Below, piece by piece: positions 8,357 through 17,031 of a stretch of DNA of 64,000 nt; positions within the stretch are counted from its first letter, which is position 1, and the number at the start of each line of letters is the position of its first letter. The notes under the pieces are model-generated. The model saw only the letters and a list, made by a program, of their open reading frames with translations, did not search any database and had not been told where the DNA came from. Source of the stretch: Aquimarina sp. AU474. GTDB lineage: Bacteria > Bacteroidota > Bacteroidia > Flavobacteriales > Flavobacteriaceae. Made by a program: the position numbers and the translations under genes. Location: positions 1 to 64,000 of the forward strand of contig NZ_OMPE01000009.1 in assembly GCF_900312815.1 (NCBI RefSeq), given 5' to 3'.

Positions 8357-8947
8357 ATGACCCGTCCTGAAAACATGTTAGCAGAAAAAATAAAAGATGC
8401 ATTTGCCCCATACTATAAAGTATCTCTTGAGAATTGCAAGAAATTTGTATCCTTGGGAGAGGTTATCTATTGCCCTAAAGGAGAAGTCCTCAAAAGACCT
8501 CACGAGATTGAGAAGTATTTTCACTTGATATTGTCGGGTAGTGGAAGCATTCATCTTTGGAGTAAAAACAATTATAAATGTGTAGATTTAGTCTATGAGT
8601 TTGATTTCTTTGGAGACTATATGTCGTATATAACACAACGACCATCTCTTTTGGAAACTATTACAATTGAGGATTCTGAATTATTTCAAATCCCATATCA
8701 CAATTTTCAAAAAATGTTAACAACATCGGAAATAGGAGATAAAATTTCAAAAACAGTGTCTGATTATGCTTTTATTTCTAAGCAACAACAGCAAATTGAC
8801 CTATTGACGAAAACTGCTTCAGAAAGACTTCAACAATTAAAGATTCAAATCCCTAACGTTTTAGAAAGGACGCCCAAAAAATACATAGCTTCCTATTTGG
8901 GTATTACACCCCAAAGCTTGAGTAGAATTATAAAAACTAATCTTTGA
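8357..8947 (+). CDS. Crp/Fnr-family transcription regulator
   Basis: A 196-aa one-component regulator with an N-terminal cyclic-nucleotide-binding-like beta barrel (about residues 20-115, including GSGSIHLWSKNNY and DFFGDYMSYI) and a C-terminal winged helix whose recognition part reads YIASYLGITPQSLSRIIK. No cysteine cluster of the Fnr type is evident. The start codon lies only 3 nt after the core of site 7, so transcription must begin within or upstream of that site. The CPBP protease gene follows with no site between; the terminal match (8344-8353 with 9733-9742) marks both genes as one cassette, so the protease gene is its likely target. Confidence 0.9.
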   Translation: MTRPENMLAEKIKDAFAPYYKVSLENCKKFVSLGEVIYCPKGEVLKRPHEIEKYFHLILSGSGSIHLWSKNNYKCVDLVYEFDFFGDYMSYITQRPSLLETITIEDSELFQIPYHNFQKMLTTSEIGDKISKTVSDYAFISKQQQQIDLLTKTASERLQQLKIQIPNVLERTPKKYIASYLGITPQSLSRIIKTNL

Positions 8948-9031
8948 CTTACCAAATGATAACTTTTATCTCATTTCTTTATTTTATTCTTGCAGGAGTA
9001 AAAATGATTTTACCATATTAAGATTTGAATA

Positions 9032-9727
9032 ATGAAACTAGAAAAGAATATTAACGTGTGGAAAATACTTTCAATAATAATAGGCTTCCCAATATTATAC
9101 ATGTTGTTTTGCAAGAGTTTTATTGCAACAGAACTCTTTGGGAATAAAAACCTTGATTATTATATCCCATTTTGGGGAGGTATTATTGCCTTACATTGGA
9201 CTTCTGTGCTAGTAGTTACATTGCTTTTAAAAGCTCATGGTAAAACATTTACTGATATAGGCTACAAACTTTCAAGAAAGGGAACATTACTCTTGATAGG
9301 TGGTTATGTTTTAGTTGCCCTACTTGTATTGGTAGCAGTAGAAGTATTGCTTAGCGATGTTGTACTGGATAGCTCTCAATTTGGTAATATTTCTGGTCTA
9401 ATTCCAAAAACAACACCTCACAGAATATTCTTTATTCTTCTTGTATTTTCAACAGGCTTTTGTGAAGAAATATTTTACAGAGGTTTTGCCATTACACAGC
9501 TTGAAAGAATTGGATTAAATAAATGGATAGCGTTAATTATTTCAGCACTGTTATTCATAGGAATTCATGGAGTTAACGCATATTCCCGTAATTTCTTATT
9601 TTATTTTGGGGGTGGATTAATGTTTGGGCTTACTTTTCTTTTCAGTAAAAGATTATTGCCTTCCATTCTGATACATTTGACAATTAATTTATCTGCAATG
9701 ATGGCAATTTTACAATTAATCCAATAA
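9032..9727 (+). CDS. CPBP-family intramembrane metalloprotease
   Basis: A 231-aa polytopic membrane protein. The CPBP (Abi/CAAX protease) motif 1 is EEIFYRG at residues 145-151, motif 2 contains the histidine of GIHG (about 179), and a further His lies in PSILIHL near the C-terminus. These residues form the intramembrane active site of the family. Known relatives process prenylated CAAX proteins, bacteriocins or anti-sigma factors; the bacterial substrate here is unknown. It is paired with the Crp-like gene upstream within one cassette. Confidence 0.9.
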   Translation: MKLEKNINVWKILSIIIGFPILYMLFCKSFIATELFGNKNLDYYIPFWGGIIALHWTSVLVVTLLLKAHGKTFTDIGYKLSRKGTLLLIGGYVLVALLVLVAVEVLLSDVVLDSSQFGNISGLIPKTTPHRIFFILLVFSTGFCEEIFYRGFAITQLERIGLNKWIALIISALLFIGIHGVNAYSRNFLFYFGGGLMFGLTFLFSKRLLPSILIHLTINLSAMMAILQLIQ

Positions 9728-9732
9728 AAAAC

Positions 9733-9889
9733 GATCTACAGCAAGGTATAACATTAATTGCTTGGTACGAGCCTGCTTACGAAAACCCTCACGGATTTTT
9801 TACCTTGCCTGCGGCAGGCAGGTTCGGTTTGTATTTGCTAAATTCGTTGCTAAATCACGCAACTAATCTTATACTAACGGTTGTGCTTA
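9733..9889 (+). repeat. attC-like site 8 with nested palindrome
   Basis: Left GATCTACAGC, GGTATAACATTAATTGC pairing with GCAACTAATCTTATAC, right core GTTGTGCTTA (9880-9889). The core is the exact reverse complement of TAAGCACAAC at 10923-10932. The loop resembles site 7 but carries about 20 extra bases at 9803-9822 containing the palindrome TGCCTGCGGCAGGCA. Confidence 0.88.
9803..9822. repeat. GC-rich palindromic insertion in site 8
   Basis: Compared with sites 7 and 19, the loop of site 8 has an extra CTTGCCTGCGGCAGGCAGG between ATTTTTT and TTCGGTTTG. GCCTGC/GCAGGC palindromes of this kind are dispersed small repeats in many Bacteroidota genomes. It is far more GC-rich than its surroundings. 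Confidence 0.6.
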
Positions 9890-9944
9890 ATTTGGAATAA
9901 TATTTGATTTAATACCTCCAAAAATATTTGTCAATTTTTATTTA

Positions 9945-10925
9945 ATGAAAAAAACAATCTTTCTAATTTTAATTATTCTTATTAGTTTTTTAGGATATAG
10001 CAATACAAACAGTAATGGAAATACTCAAGAAATAGACATAACCGAAACTGTAAATATTTCTAATACAAATCAAGTAATCCGTATAAAAGGTAGTAATGAC
10101 CAAAATCCTGTACTACTCTATCTGAATGGTGGACCAGGTGATTCTGTGCTCAGTCAAATGGACAAAATGTTTAGTGAGCTTCAAAAAGATTTCATAGTTG
10201 TTCTTTGGGATCAAAGAAATACTGGTAAAACCTCAAAATTAATCAATGAGAAAGTCCAGCTAACTCAAGAACTTTTTAAAAATGACACTTATCAATTAGT
10301 GCAATACCTTATTCAAAAATTTGATAAAAAGAAAATCGTTTTGGTAGCTCATTCTTATGGCACAACACTCGGATTTGATATAGCAAAAAATCATCCTGAA
10401 CTCTTACACGCTTTTGTTGCTACTAACCCATTGACAAAACAAGTTGAAAGCGAACATATAACGCTGGAAATGCTTAAACACCACGCAAATAAAAATAAAA
10501 ACACTAAAGCAATAAATGAGCTTTCCAAAGTTACTGTCCCATTTAAAACTGGAGAGGAATTATATTATGCACGAAAATGGCTCTTTGACTTTGAAGGAAA
10601 AAGTTTTGCGAAGAAAAAATCATTCAAAAAAAGAGTTTTATCGTGGTCATTGACTTGGTTGGAACTTTTCAATGAGTCTAGTCAAGAAAACCTCTTTGAA
10701 TCTACAAAAAGAATAGGCTGTCCTGTGTTTTTCATTATTGGTCAAAATGATTATCAGACAAATTCTATATTAACCCAAAAATATTATGATTTGCTACAAG
10801 CTCCTCAAAAAGATATATATTCTATTAAGAATGCAGGGCATCTTATCCCATATGATAATGGAATGGAATTTCAAAATGCAATCACGGAAAATATCTTATC
10901 TACAATAAAAGGAAATAAAGACTAA
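9945..10925 (+). CDS. Secreted alpha/beta hydrolase
   Basis: A 326-aa protein with a signal peptide (residues 1-20) and an alpha/beta hydrolase fold of the prolyl-aminopeptidase type. The oxyanion loop reads NGGPG (61-65) in place of the usual HGGPG, WDQRNTGKT (89-96) matches the DQRG region, and the nucleophile is Ser137 in HSYGT. A likely acid is in IGQNDYQ and the catalytic His in AGHLIPY near the C-terminus. It is probably an esterase or peptidase acting in the periplasm. Its stop codon is part of the TAAGCACAAC end that matches the upstream core exactly over 10 bp. Confidence 0.85.
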   Translation: MKKTIFLILIILISFLGYSNTNSNGNTQEIDITETVNISNTNQVIRIKGSNDQNPVLLYLNGGPGDSVLSQMDKMFSELQKDFIVVLWDQRNTGKTSKLINEKVQLTQELFKNDTYQLVQYLIQKFDKKKIVLVAHSYGTTLGFDIAKNHPELLHAFVATNPLTKQVESEHITLEMLKHHANKNKNTKAINELSKVTVPFKTGEELYYARKWLFDFEGKSFAKKKSFKKRVLSWSLTWLELFNESSQENLFESTKRIGCPVFFIIGQNDYQTNSILTQKYYDLLQAPQKDIYSIKNAGHLIPYDNGMEFQNAITENILSTIKGNKD

Positions 10926-11058
10926 GCACAACAACGTGCATAACCAATTGCTTGGGTCTGAGTTATTCAGAAAATCCTACGGATTTTCTGAAGGTTCGGT
11001 TTCCTTTTGTTAAATTAGTTGCGCAAGACTCGCAACTAGCCACACACAAATCGTTACC
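10923..11058 (+). repeat. attC-like site 9
   Basis: Left TAAGCACAAC, GTGCATAACCAATTGC pairing with GCAACTAGCCACACAC, right core GTTACC (11053-11058). The apex holds a perfect 12-bp hairpin, TTCAGAAAATCC (10966-10977) with GGATTTTCTGAA (10981-10992). Confidence 0.88.
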
Positions 11059-11089
11059 AATAATTTAAAAATCGAGCCCTGATTAAAGA

Positions 11090-11587
11090 ATGGATAAAGA
11101 AACTATTAGAGAAAATTACACTACTTTTTCAACTGAAAAGTTAAAAGTAATTGCATCAGAGATTAAATCTTTAAATCCGGAGTTCATACCTCTTTTGCAA
11201 AATGAATTAATAAAAAGAAATGAAAATGAAGTTGCTTTAGGGATTACGGAATATTTAACTTCGATAAAATACCACATATCAGAATCAGTTTTATTCGATA
11301 GTATATTAAATTACAGAAAAGTTGGGTTAACAGAAACGGAAATTGACTCGAAATTAAAAGAGAATCACGGAATCGATTCAAATTATGCGGAATTAATTCG
11401 AATTAGTTTAAAAGAAAAAGGGAAAGAAAATATTGCAATTGGAACAGTAATGATAATTATACCTTTGATTTTAGGAATTATACTATTAACAATGCAGGCA
11501 TTCATTGGTGTTTTCCCTCTATTATTAATCGGAATTGGAATTTGGAGACTGAATAAAGGAATTTTGCAAAAAAGAGGAAACAATTAA
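11090..11587 (+). CDS. Small membrane protein of unknown function, 165 aa
   Basis: I do not recognise the family. Residues 1-110 are soluble and helical with repeated charged patterns (STEKLKVIASEIKSLNPEF, LTETEIDSKLKENHG). Residues 118-155 form two adjacent membrane segments, followed by a short basic tail. No signal peptide is present, so the N-terminal part should be cytoplasmic. It is preceded by site 9 and followed by a decayed site, so it is probably a single-gene cassette. Confidence 0.6.
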   Translation: MDKETIRENYTTFSTEKLKVIASEIKSLNPEFIPLLQNELIKRNENEVALGITEYLTSIKYHISESVLFDSILNYRKVGLTETEIDSKLKENHGIDSNYAELIRISLKEKGKENIAIGTVMIIIPLILGIILLTMQAFIGVFPLLLIGIGIWRLNKGILQKRGNN

Positions 11588-11680
11588 AAACAAAATATAA
11601 AAAACTGGCTTAGTACTAAACCCTAAATGTAGTATCTTTTTACACGCTACGTTTCATACACTTAGCCATCGCCAAAGCCT
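11588..11680 (+). repeat. Decayed attC-like site 10
   Basis: AACAAAATATAAAAAACTGG pairs imperfectly with CTACGTTTCATACAC, resembling the arms of sites 13 and 18. No GTT core is preserved. Confidence 0.45.
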
Positions 11681-11769
11681 TGAATGAAGAAGTTGCTCAT
11701 TTTTTCAAAAAAGTAACAAAACAAATAATATTAGGAGGTTCGGGATATGATCCTAATCGTAGTAGTTAA
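11662..11769 (+). pseudogene. Short 3' gene fragment
   Basis: A frame of 35 codons with protein-like composition (LAIAKALNEEVAHFFKKVTK, then ILGGSGYDPNRSS) ends in TAA at 11767-11769. It has no start signal and merges upstream into the decayed site. It may be the tail of a gene lost by deletion. Family not recognised; this is a low-confidence call. Confidence 0.3.
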
Positions 11770-12005
11770 AAAAAAAACGATTATCAGAAATGTATAACGA
11801 GCTCATCTTTATTAAAAGTATTTCGGTGCCCAATTATACGTTGAGCGAAGAATAGACTATAGCCTTAAAATACGATTACGTGATGCAATACAAAAGTCAC
11901 GCTGGGAAACTGGGGTGGTATTTTTTATAGACGGATTTTCACAACTTCTTATTTCGCTTATGCGAAAAATTGACCATATTTGACATCGAATTAAAATACA
12001 CTTTC
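11770..12005. other. Degenerate spacer before the LytTR cassette
   Basis: No credible gene. AATGTATAACGAGC near 11789 and CTTTCGTTGTT at 12001-12011 could be the two ends of another decayed site. The last GTT (12006-12008) would be the core bordering the next cassette. Confidence 0.35.
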
Positions 12006-12006
12006 G

Positions 12007-12843
12007 TTGTTAAAAACAGACAGCATCTTAAAAAAACAACTTCACCGTAGAGGGAAACAACTATTGATCTTACTCATTGTTGCGCTGGTGGGTAATCATC
12101 TTACAAATGCAAAGCATTTTCCTTTACACGAGTCGTATCGTTTCCCACTCTATGGCATTCTTACTTCTATGTTCTTAGGAACTGTGATACTTATTATCAC
12201 AGAGCTGACTTATAGTTATTTTTTACGTCATATTTTTAAAGAGAATATTACGCTTAGACTCGCCTTACGCTTTTTATTTACCAGTCTAGGAATCATTGCA
12301 CTACTTTATATTCCTATATTTTATGTCTTCGGCAAGATAGAAGATGTAGATTTTGATCTATACGCGCTCACTATAGGCTTACTAATTACCTTAGCCATAT
12401 GTGCCATTCTTATTACAGCGGTGTACGCTTTAGAAATTTATACACTATATAAAAACCAGCTTGAACAAGGAACCCTTCTCGTCAAGAACGGAAATCGTAA
12501 AAAGGTGTTACACATAAAAGAGATTTTCTATGGATATACAGTTCATAAAATAGTGTACCTTGTTGAAGAAAACGGCACTATAAACGCTACAGATTTTACA
12601 CTACAGATACTTGAGTCTACATTGGAAGCCTATGGATTTTTCAGAGCATCCCGAAATGTATTACTACATCCTCGTGCGGTGAAAGAAATGAAGGCTATAG
12701 AAAATGGAAAGTTATCTGTAGTAATCCAACCCGTTTTTCTCGAGCAAGAGCAATTAAAAATCGTGGTGAGTAGATATAAGAAGAAAGACTTTATGTTATG
12801 GTTTGAAAATGGCAACCCAATACTACCTACCATTGAGGAATAA
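12007..12843 (+). CDS. Membrane-anchored LytTR-type regulator
   Basis: A 278-aa protein with four membrane segments in residues 17-145 and a C-terminal LytTR DNA-binding domain (about 165-270; VYLVEENGTINATDF, FFRASRNVLLHPRAVKEM, LKIVVSRYKKKDF). Such proteins sense membrane or small-molecule signals without a separate kinase. There is no ATG; an in-frame stop lies just upstream, so translation most likely starts at TTG 12007, which overlaps a GTTGTTAAA cassette-core-like sequence. The CPBP gene follows about 90 nt downstream and is its probable target. Codons look somewhat richer in G and C than neighbouring cassettes, hinting at a separate origin. Confidence 0.82.
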   Translation: MLKTDSILKKQLHRRGKQLLILLIVALVGNHLTNAKHFPLHESYRFPLYGILTSMFLGTVILIITELTYSYFLRHIFKENITLRLALRFLFTSLGIIALLYIPIFYVFGKIEDVDFDLYALTIGLLITLAICAILITAVYALEIYTLYKNQLEQGTLLVKNGNRKKVLHIKEIFYGYTVHKIVYLVEENGTINATDFTLQILESTLEAYGFFRASRNVLLHPRAVKEMKAIENGKLSVVIQPVFLEQEQLKIVVSRYKKKDFMLWFENGNPILPTIEE

Positions 12844-12935
12844 AAATACGACCACTGAGTCAGGTTGACTACCATTACTGACATTTCGCGAAAAGAAAGC
12901 AGTTATTTCGTTGTTATAATCAAATTCGCAAAACA

Positions 12936-13598
12936 ATGAAAATATCTTTTTTAAAAACCACAATCATTCCTCTTATTACTGCTATTATAGTAGGCATTTT
13001 ATTTACCTTACCCATAGGTTTAGGGAATTTTACGAATATTGCAGCCACGCTCTTAACCATTCTGTCTAGTTTTATCATATATGGTAAAGACGCATTCAAA
13101 TCGCTAGGACTATTTAATTTTAAAGATCAAAAGCGCGATTTTTTCACCTACGCACCACTACTAGCCATTGCATTATTTGCGTTCTATGCTTTTGTACTCG
13201 TGCCTGGAGTCACTCTCATTACGGGGCAGGCTATTGATTACTCAGAGTTTGAGGTTTTTGAAGGCAACTTGCCTGCCTGTGCGGTCATGCTTATATTTAT
13301 ATGGGTTTCTGCCGCCTTTGGAGAAGAAATCATTTGGAAAGGTTTTTTTATGCGCCACTTCGTAAGGTTTTTTGGTGATGGTACGCTAGCACTTGTTATA
13401 AATATCATCCTTTTTGGAGCACTATTTGGATACGTACACGCCTATCAGGGGATTACTGGGCAGATTGTCGCTGCAATCATAGGGATGATACTTGGTTTTA
13501 TATTTTACAAAAGGAAGTACAATCTGTGGTTTAATATTGCTGTACATGGCTTCTTTGATACCATTGCTGTACTCTGTATGTATTATGGGTTTTTATAA
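12936..13598 (+). CDS. CPBP-family membrane protein with altered motif
   Basis: A 220-aa polytopic membrane protein of the CPBP protease family. Motif 1 is FGEEIIWKG (Glu130-Glu131), with Lys135 where the family has Arg; a histidine in YVHAYQG and one in AVHGFFD complete the expected set. The Lys substitution could reduce or change activity. It probably forms one cassette with the LytTR regulator, whose boundaries (12006 and 13626) match in 8 of 11 complementary positions. Confidence 0.8.
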   Translation: MKISFLKTTIIPLITAIIVGILFTLPIGLGNFTNIAATLLTILSSFIIYGKDAFKSLGLFNFKDQKRDFFTYAPLLAIALFAFYAFVLVPGVTLITGQAIDYSEFEVFEGNLPACAVMLIFIWVSAAFGEEIIWKGFFMRHFVRFFGDGTLALVINIILFGALFGYVHAYQGITGQIVAAIIGMILGFIFYKRKYNLWFNIAVHGFFDTIAVLCMYYGFL

Positions 13599-13615
13599 TT
13601 TAAAAAATGTAAAAT

Positions 13616-13756
13616 CTATTCACAACAAGGTGTATAATTAATTGCTGCGCAAGCTGGTTAAGAGCAGGAGTTTTTCTCATATTTCATATCTTTAACCAAA
13701 CTGATTAGTTCGAAGCTACAAGCACCGCAACTAATCATACACCCCGAACGTGGTAC
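13616..13756 (+). repeat. attC-like site 11
   Basis: CTATTCACAAC, then GGTGTATAATTAATTGC pairing with GCAACTAATCATACACC over 17 positions with two G-T type mismatches. The right core is altered to ACGTGGTAC. Confidence 0.88.
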
Positions 13757-13769
13757 AATATTGTAAAAA

Positions 13770-14639
13770 ATGAACCTAAATAAACAAATATTACTTTTAT
13801 TTACATTCGTTATAACAACATTTCAAAGTTGTAAAATAGCTGATTTAAGAACATCGGCGATAAATAATTCTACTCCCGATCGAGAACAAAAAGCTATTGA
13901 TTTATTAAATAAAACAATTAAAAACCAAAATCTTGATATTCTAGTCAATTCTAAAACTTATTCTTACAAAATTAAAGATAACTGGAAAGGAGTTTTGGCC
14001 TTAATGAATCCATTTCCAAAAGATAATGAACTAATGGAAATGCGCTTCAGGCCTAAATCATTTGACTCGCAATTCTACTATGTTAATGCAAAAAATCGCA
14101 TTATATACGGAGTTCAATCTTTTAATTATTATAAAATAGATCGAACTGGGAATTTGAAATTTAAAGATAAAAAATCGATTTCTTTTTCGTTGCCAGCAAT
14201 TCAGTACCTTTTCGAACTTCCAATACGAATCAAAGATGCTCCTATTTTGAAATATGCTGGAATTAAGAAAATTGAAGGAGTAACTTATGATTTAGTGTAT
14301 GCTACATGGAAATCTTTAGAACCAAATAAAGAATTTGACCAATATGTACTCTACATATCTCAAAAAACAGGCTTGTTAAGTTTTGCAAGTTATACAGTAC
14401 GAGATTCTTATCTTCCTTCACCAAAGAATATTTATGGCTCAATAAGATATGAAGACATGCAAGAGAATGCTGACGGAATCAAATACCCTGCAATTATTTA
14501 TATTCAAATAAATGGACTTAAAAGTAAAAATAAATGGACTCGTAAAATGACTTTAAAGGATTTAAAATTAAATGATTTTGAAGTTTCTCTACTTTATCCA
14601 AACAAAAAATTAAATTTTTTAGGTGATTCCAAAAATTGA
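13770..14639 (+). CDS. Hypothetical lipoprotein, 289 aa
   Basis: A lipoprotein with a type II signal (lipobox FQSC, Cys21). The mature part is rich in beta strands and contains YDLVYATWKS and YVLYISQKTGLLSFASYTV, a pattern seen in Bacteroidota envelope proteins with a LolA/LolB-like or DUF6503-like fold that measure or carry lipids. That assignment is inferred from general appearance only. It is a single-gene unit between site 11 and decayed site 12. Confidence 0.55.
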   Translation: MNLNKQILLLFTFVITTFQSCKIADLRTSAINNSTPDREQKAIDLLNKTIKNQNLDILVNSKTYSYKIKDNWKGVLALMNPFPKDNELMEMRFRPKSFDSQFYYVNAKNRIIYGVQSFNYYKIDRTGNLKFKDKKSISFSLPAIQYLFELPIRIKDAPILKYAGIKKIEGVTYDLVYATWKSLEPNKEFDQYVLYISQKTGLLSFASYTVRDSYLPSPKNIYGSIRYEDMQENADGIKYPAIIYIQINGLKSKNKWTRKMTLKDLKLNDFEVSLLYPNKKLNFLGDSKN

Positions 14640-14766
14640 ACACAGTAAAAATAATTGCTAGATTCTTGCTTATTCGGAAAACCTTGTGAATTTTCCTCTT
14701 GTTCATTCCATTTTTAGTAAGTTAGTTTTCTAATCACGCAACTATCCTTACGTAAACCATACAATA
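14637..14766 (+). repeat. Decayed attC-like site 12
   Basis: AAATAATTGC pairs with GCAACTATCCTTA and the loop has the GGAAAACC/GAATTTTCC hairpin of the long type, but the AAC and GTT cores are lost (right end reads CATACAA). Confidence 0.65.
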
Positions 14767-14773
14767 ATTAAAA

Positions 14774-15550
14774 ATGACAAAAATAATTATACAAGGAATA
14801 AAATTTGATGAAAAGTCATCTTACCAAAAGGGTCCAAAACTTGCTCCAGCATTAATTAGAGAAGTCCTGCACTGTGGCTCGCTAAATTTGTTTGCTGAAA
14901 ATGGAATCTCGATAGAAAACTCAATGGTTGAAGATAAAGGAGATTTTGAAATTAAAGAGTATTTTGATATTGAAGAAATAACAGAAGCTCATCTTAATTT
15001 AAACTCTAAAATTCTAACCTTAGGTGGCGACCACTCAATTACTTTTCCAATTATAAAAGCTTATAATAGAAAATATCCTAAATTAGATATTCTTCATATT
15101 GATGCTCATTCTGATTTATATCATGAATATGAAGGAGATAAATATTCTCATGCTTGTCCGTTTGCCCGAATTATGGAAAATAAGTTTGCAACAAAGTTAG
15201 TCCAGGTAGGAATAAGAACATTAAATACTTCTCAAGCTGAACAAGCAGATAAATTTAACGTGGAAATCCATCAGATGAAAGACTTAGATTTGTCTAAAAT
15301 CTCTCAATTTGAAAATCCACTATATATCACTCTCGATATGGACGGATTTGATCCTGCTTTTGCTCCGGGAGTTTCGCATCATGAACCTGGTGGATTATCT
15401 TCAAGACAGGTCATTGAATTAATTCAGAGCATAAACACAGAGGTGATAGGAGCAGATATTGTTGAATATAATCCAAATAGAGATTTTCAAAATATGACAG
15501 CATTTTTAGCTGCCAAAATGATGAAAGAAATTTTAGTAAAAATGATGTAA
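14774..15550 (+). CDS. Arginase/agmatinase-family ureohydrolase
   Basis: A 258-aa binuclear manganese hydrolase. The metal-binding signatures are complete: GGDHS (84-88), DAHSD (110-114) and DMDGFDP (188-194), with GVSHHEPGGLS after the last. It is shorter than typical arginases (about 300 aa), as in the agmatinase/formimidoylglutamase branch, and hydrolyses a guanidino or formimino compound in the cytoplasm. The exact substrate cannot be told. It sits alone between sites 12 and 13 with no arginine or histidine pathway genes nearby, as expected for a cassette. Confidence 0.88.
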   Translation: MTKIIIQGIKFDEKSSYQKGPKLAPALIREVLHCGSLNLFAENGISIENSMVEDKGDFEIKEYFDIEEITEAHLNLNSKILTLGGDHSITFPIIKAYNRKYPKLDILHIDAHSDLYHEYEGDKYSHACPFARIMENKFATKLVQVGIRTLNTSQAEQADKFNVEIHQMKDLDLSKISQFENPLYITLDMDGFDPAFAPGVSHHEPGGLSSRQVIELIQSINTEVIGADIVEYNPNRDFQNMTAFLAAKMMKEILVKMM

Positions 15551-15563
15551 AACAATAACTATC

Positions 15564-15700
15564 GCCACAACGTATATAAAAAATACGCCAATGATGGTTA
15601 AACGAACTCAATTTCCTACTTTTAAGAAACTATAAACCCATCTGAAAAATCTGTCTTCAAAATAGGCGCGTTTTTCATATACAAGACCCTTAGCCAAAAT
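15564..15700 (+). repeat. attC-like site 13
   Basis: GCCACAAC, GTATATAAAAAATACGCC pairing with GGCGCGTTTTTCATATAC, right core CTTAGCCAAAAT (15689-15700). The right core is complementary in 10 of 12 positions to ATTTTAGCTAAC at 16709-16720. Confidence 0.85.
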
Positions 15701-15716
15701 TAAATACTATCAAATA

Positions 15717-16685
15717 ATGAACTACAAAACCAAAGTCTTAATCCTTTCTTTCATTGCTTTATTCCCAACCTTTGTTATTTCCCAAGTAAGAGTAGGAGAT
15801 TTTATTTATTCAAAGTACAAATTCAATAAATTAAATAAAAAAGACCTAAATAGATTTACTAACACTAAAACAACATTTATTTTACCTGAATTTTTCTCTA
15901 AAGAATCTTATGAAAAACTCCTTAATCAAGTTTGGAATGTAACACCTTACAGGATTGTCTATAGAGATGATTTTACAGGTGATACTATAAAAACTGATGA
16001 TGCATTAGCAAGATTTAAGTCAATGGAGATTGAGAAAACTACTAAATCAGGAATGGTTGTATCTTATGTTTTCAATTTTTTAGACTTTCACGTTGTTGAT
16101 AAAGTGAAAAACAAAAAGAAAGGGAAAGTTTGGTGGAAATCAAGAGTTGGAACTATTTATTTTACACCTAATATTAAAATAAGGCAACAAATAGAAGCAT
16201 CCTCTGGAGAAAGAGAAATATCTGGCGATTTACTCAACTTTAGATTGGGATATTTAAAAAATTATTTACAATTGGTGAATAATAGTTTGAAAAATAAGAA
16301 ATCAATTGATATTTATGATGATTTCATATCCCCAGAGTTAGAAAAACTTAAAGATCAAACTTTATATATTGATTCTAACCTCTTATATGGTTATAACCCC
16401 TTTACTGCATCAGGGAAAAAAAGTCCTGAAATTGAAAAATTGACCCAAGATTATACTTTCAAATATGAAGTAATTGATTATAATAAGCTTGAGGAAAAAA
16501 TCTTTAATGAAAAGAATGACTTTTTTTATTTAATGTATAATCAGATTAATTCCAATAAGATTATAAATATTGTAAATGGAAAGACTGGTGAAATAATCTA
16601 TCAGAAACACACAACGGTATCATACAATCTAAAACCTAAAGATTTCAAAAAAATTTATTTAAGAATAAATAAGCTAAATAAATAA
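15717..16685 (+). CDS. Secreted protein of unknown function, 322 aa
   Basis: A signal peptide (residues 1-22, ending before QVRVGDF) is followed by a hydrophilic domain with no motif I recognise. The C-terminal part contains VNGKTGEIIYQKHTTVSYNLKPKDF. There is no lipobox and no C-terminal sorting domain, so it is probably periplasmic. Single-gene cassette; its two ends match in 10 of 12 positions. Confidence 0.65.
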   Translation: MNYKTKVLILSFIALFPTFVISQVRVGDFIYSKYKFNKLNKKDLNRFTNTKTTFILPEFFSKESYEKLLNQVWNVTPYRIVYRDDFTGDTIKTDDALARFKSMEIEKTTKSGMVVSYVFNFLDFHVVDKVKNKKKGKVWWKSRVGTIYFTPNIKIRQQIEASSGEREISGDLLNFRLGYLKNYLQLVNNSLKNKKSIDIYDDFISPELEKLKDQTLYIDSNLLYGYNPFTASGKKSPEIEKLTQDYTFKYEVIDYNKLEEKIFNEKNDFFYLMYNQINSNKIINIVNGKTGEIIYQKHTTVSYNLKPKDFKKIYLRINKLNK

Positions 16686-16708
16686 CAAAATGAAATTTGA
16701 TTAATACA

Positions 16709-16850
16709 ATTTTAGCTAACACTGTATATGAAATCATAAGAGTTTCATACTTAATCTAAAGGTTCTAATTTTCTTGCAAAGTCGCCAACTATTAAATTTG
16801 GCGTTTATGAGAAAAAAGATAAAAGCAAAATATTTATCAGGATATACTTC
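16709..16850 (+). repeat. attC-like site 14, left arm plus loop running into an ORF
   Basis: The left arm ATTTTAGCTAACACTGTATATGAAAT is typical. Downstream, 16754-16845 shares long stretches with the loop of site 16 (18381-18460), including GCAAAGTCGCCAA, AAATTTGGCGTTTA and GATAAAAGCAAAATATTTAT. The ORF starting at 16807 begins inside this shared stretch, and no normal right arm is found before it. Confidence 0.6.
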
Positions 16851-17031
16851 TCAAATAATTGAAATGATTGATGGCAAATTTGTAGATGGACAGATAATTG
16901 ATACTGTATACAAAATGCAAGCAATCGGATTTGAAAAAGAAATAGAACCTTTTAGAATCGACCAACAAGTTTGGATTAAAAAGTTTGCAACAAAATATGT
17001 AGAAAAATACGGTACACTACAAAGTGTATAA
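16807..17031 (+). CDS. Small protein of unknown function, 74 aa
   Basis: An ORF of 74 residues from ATG 16807 (MRKKIKAKYLSGYTSQ), basic, with no membrane segment. A longer frame opens at 16774 but runs through site-like DNA. Its first dozen codons are the conserved loop sequence of site 16 (MIKAKYL there). Its last codons, ACAAAGTGTATAA, resemble a site left arm that supplies the stop. It may be a genuine small cassette gene or an ORF assembled from site sequence. No family recognised. Confidence 0.4.
   Translation: MRKKIKAKYLSGYTSQIIEMIDGKFVDGQIIDTVYKMQAIGFEKEIEPFRIDQQVWIKKFATKYVEKYGTLQSV

Noticed and set aside
12630..12884. Minus-strand ORF opposite the LytTR gene
   Set aside because: Shadow of the coding strand; the + strand protein has clear domains.
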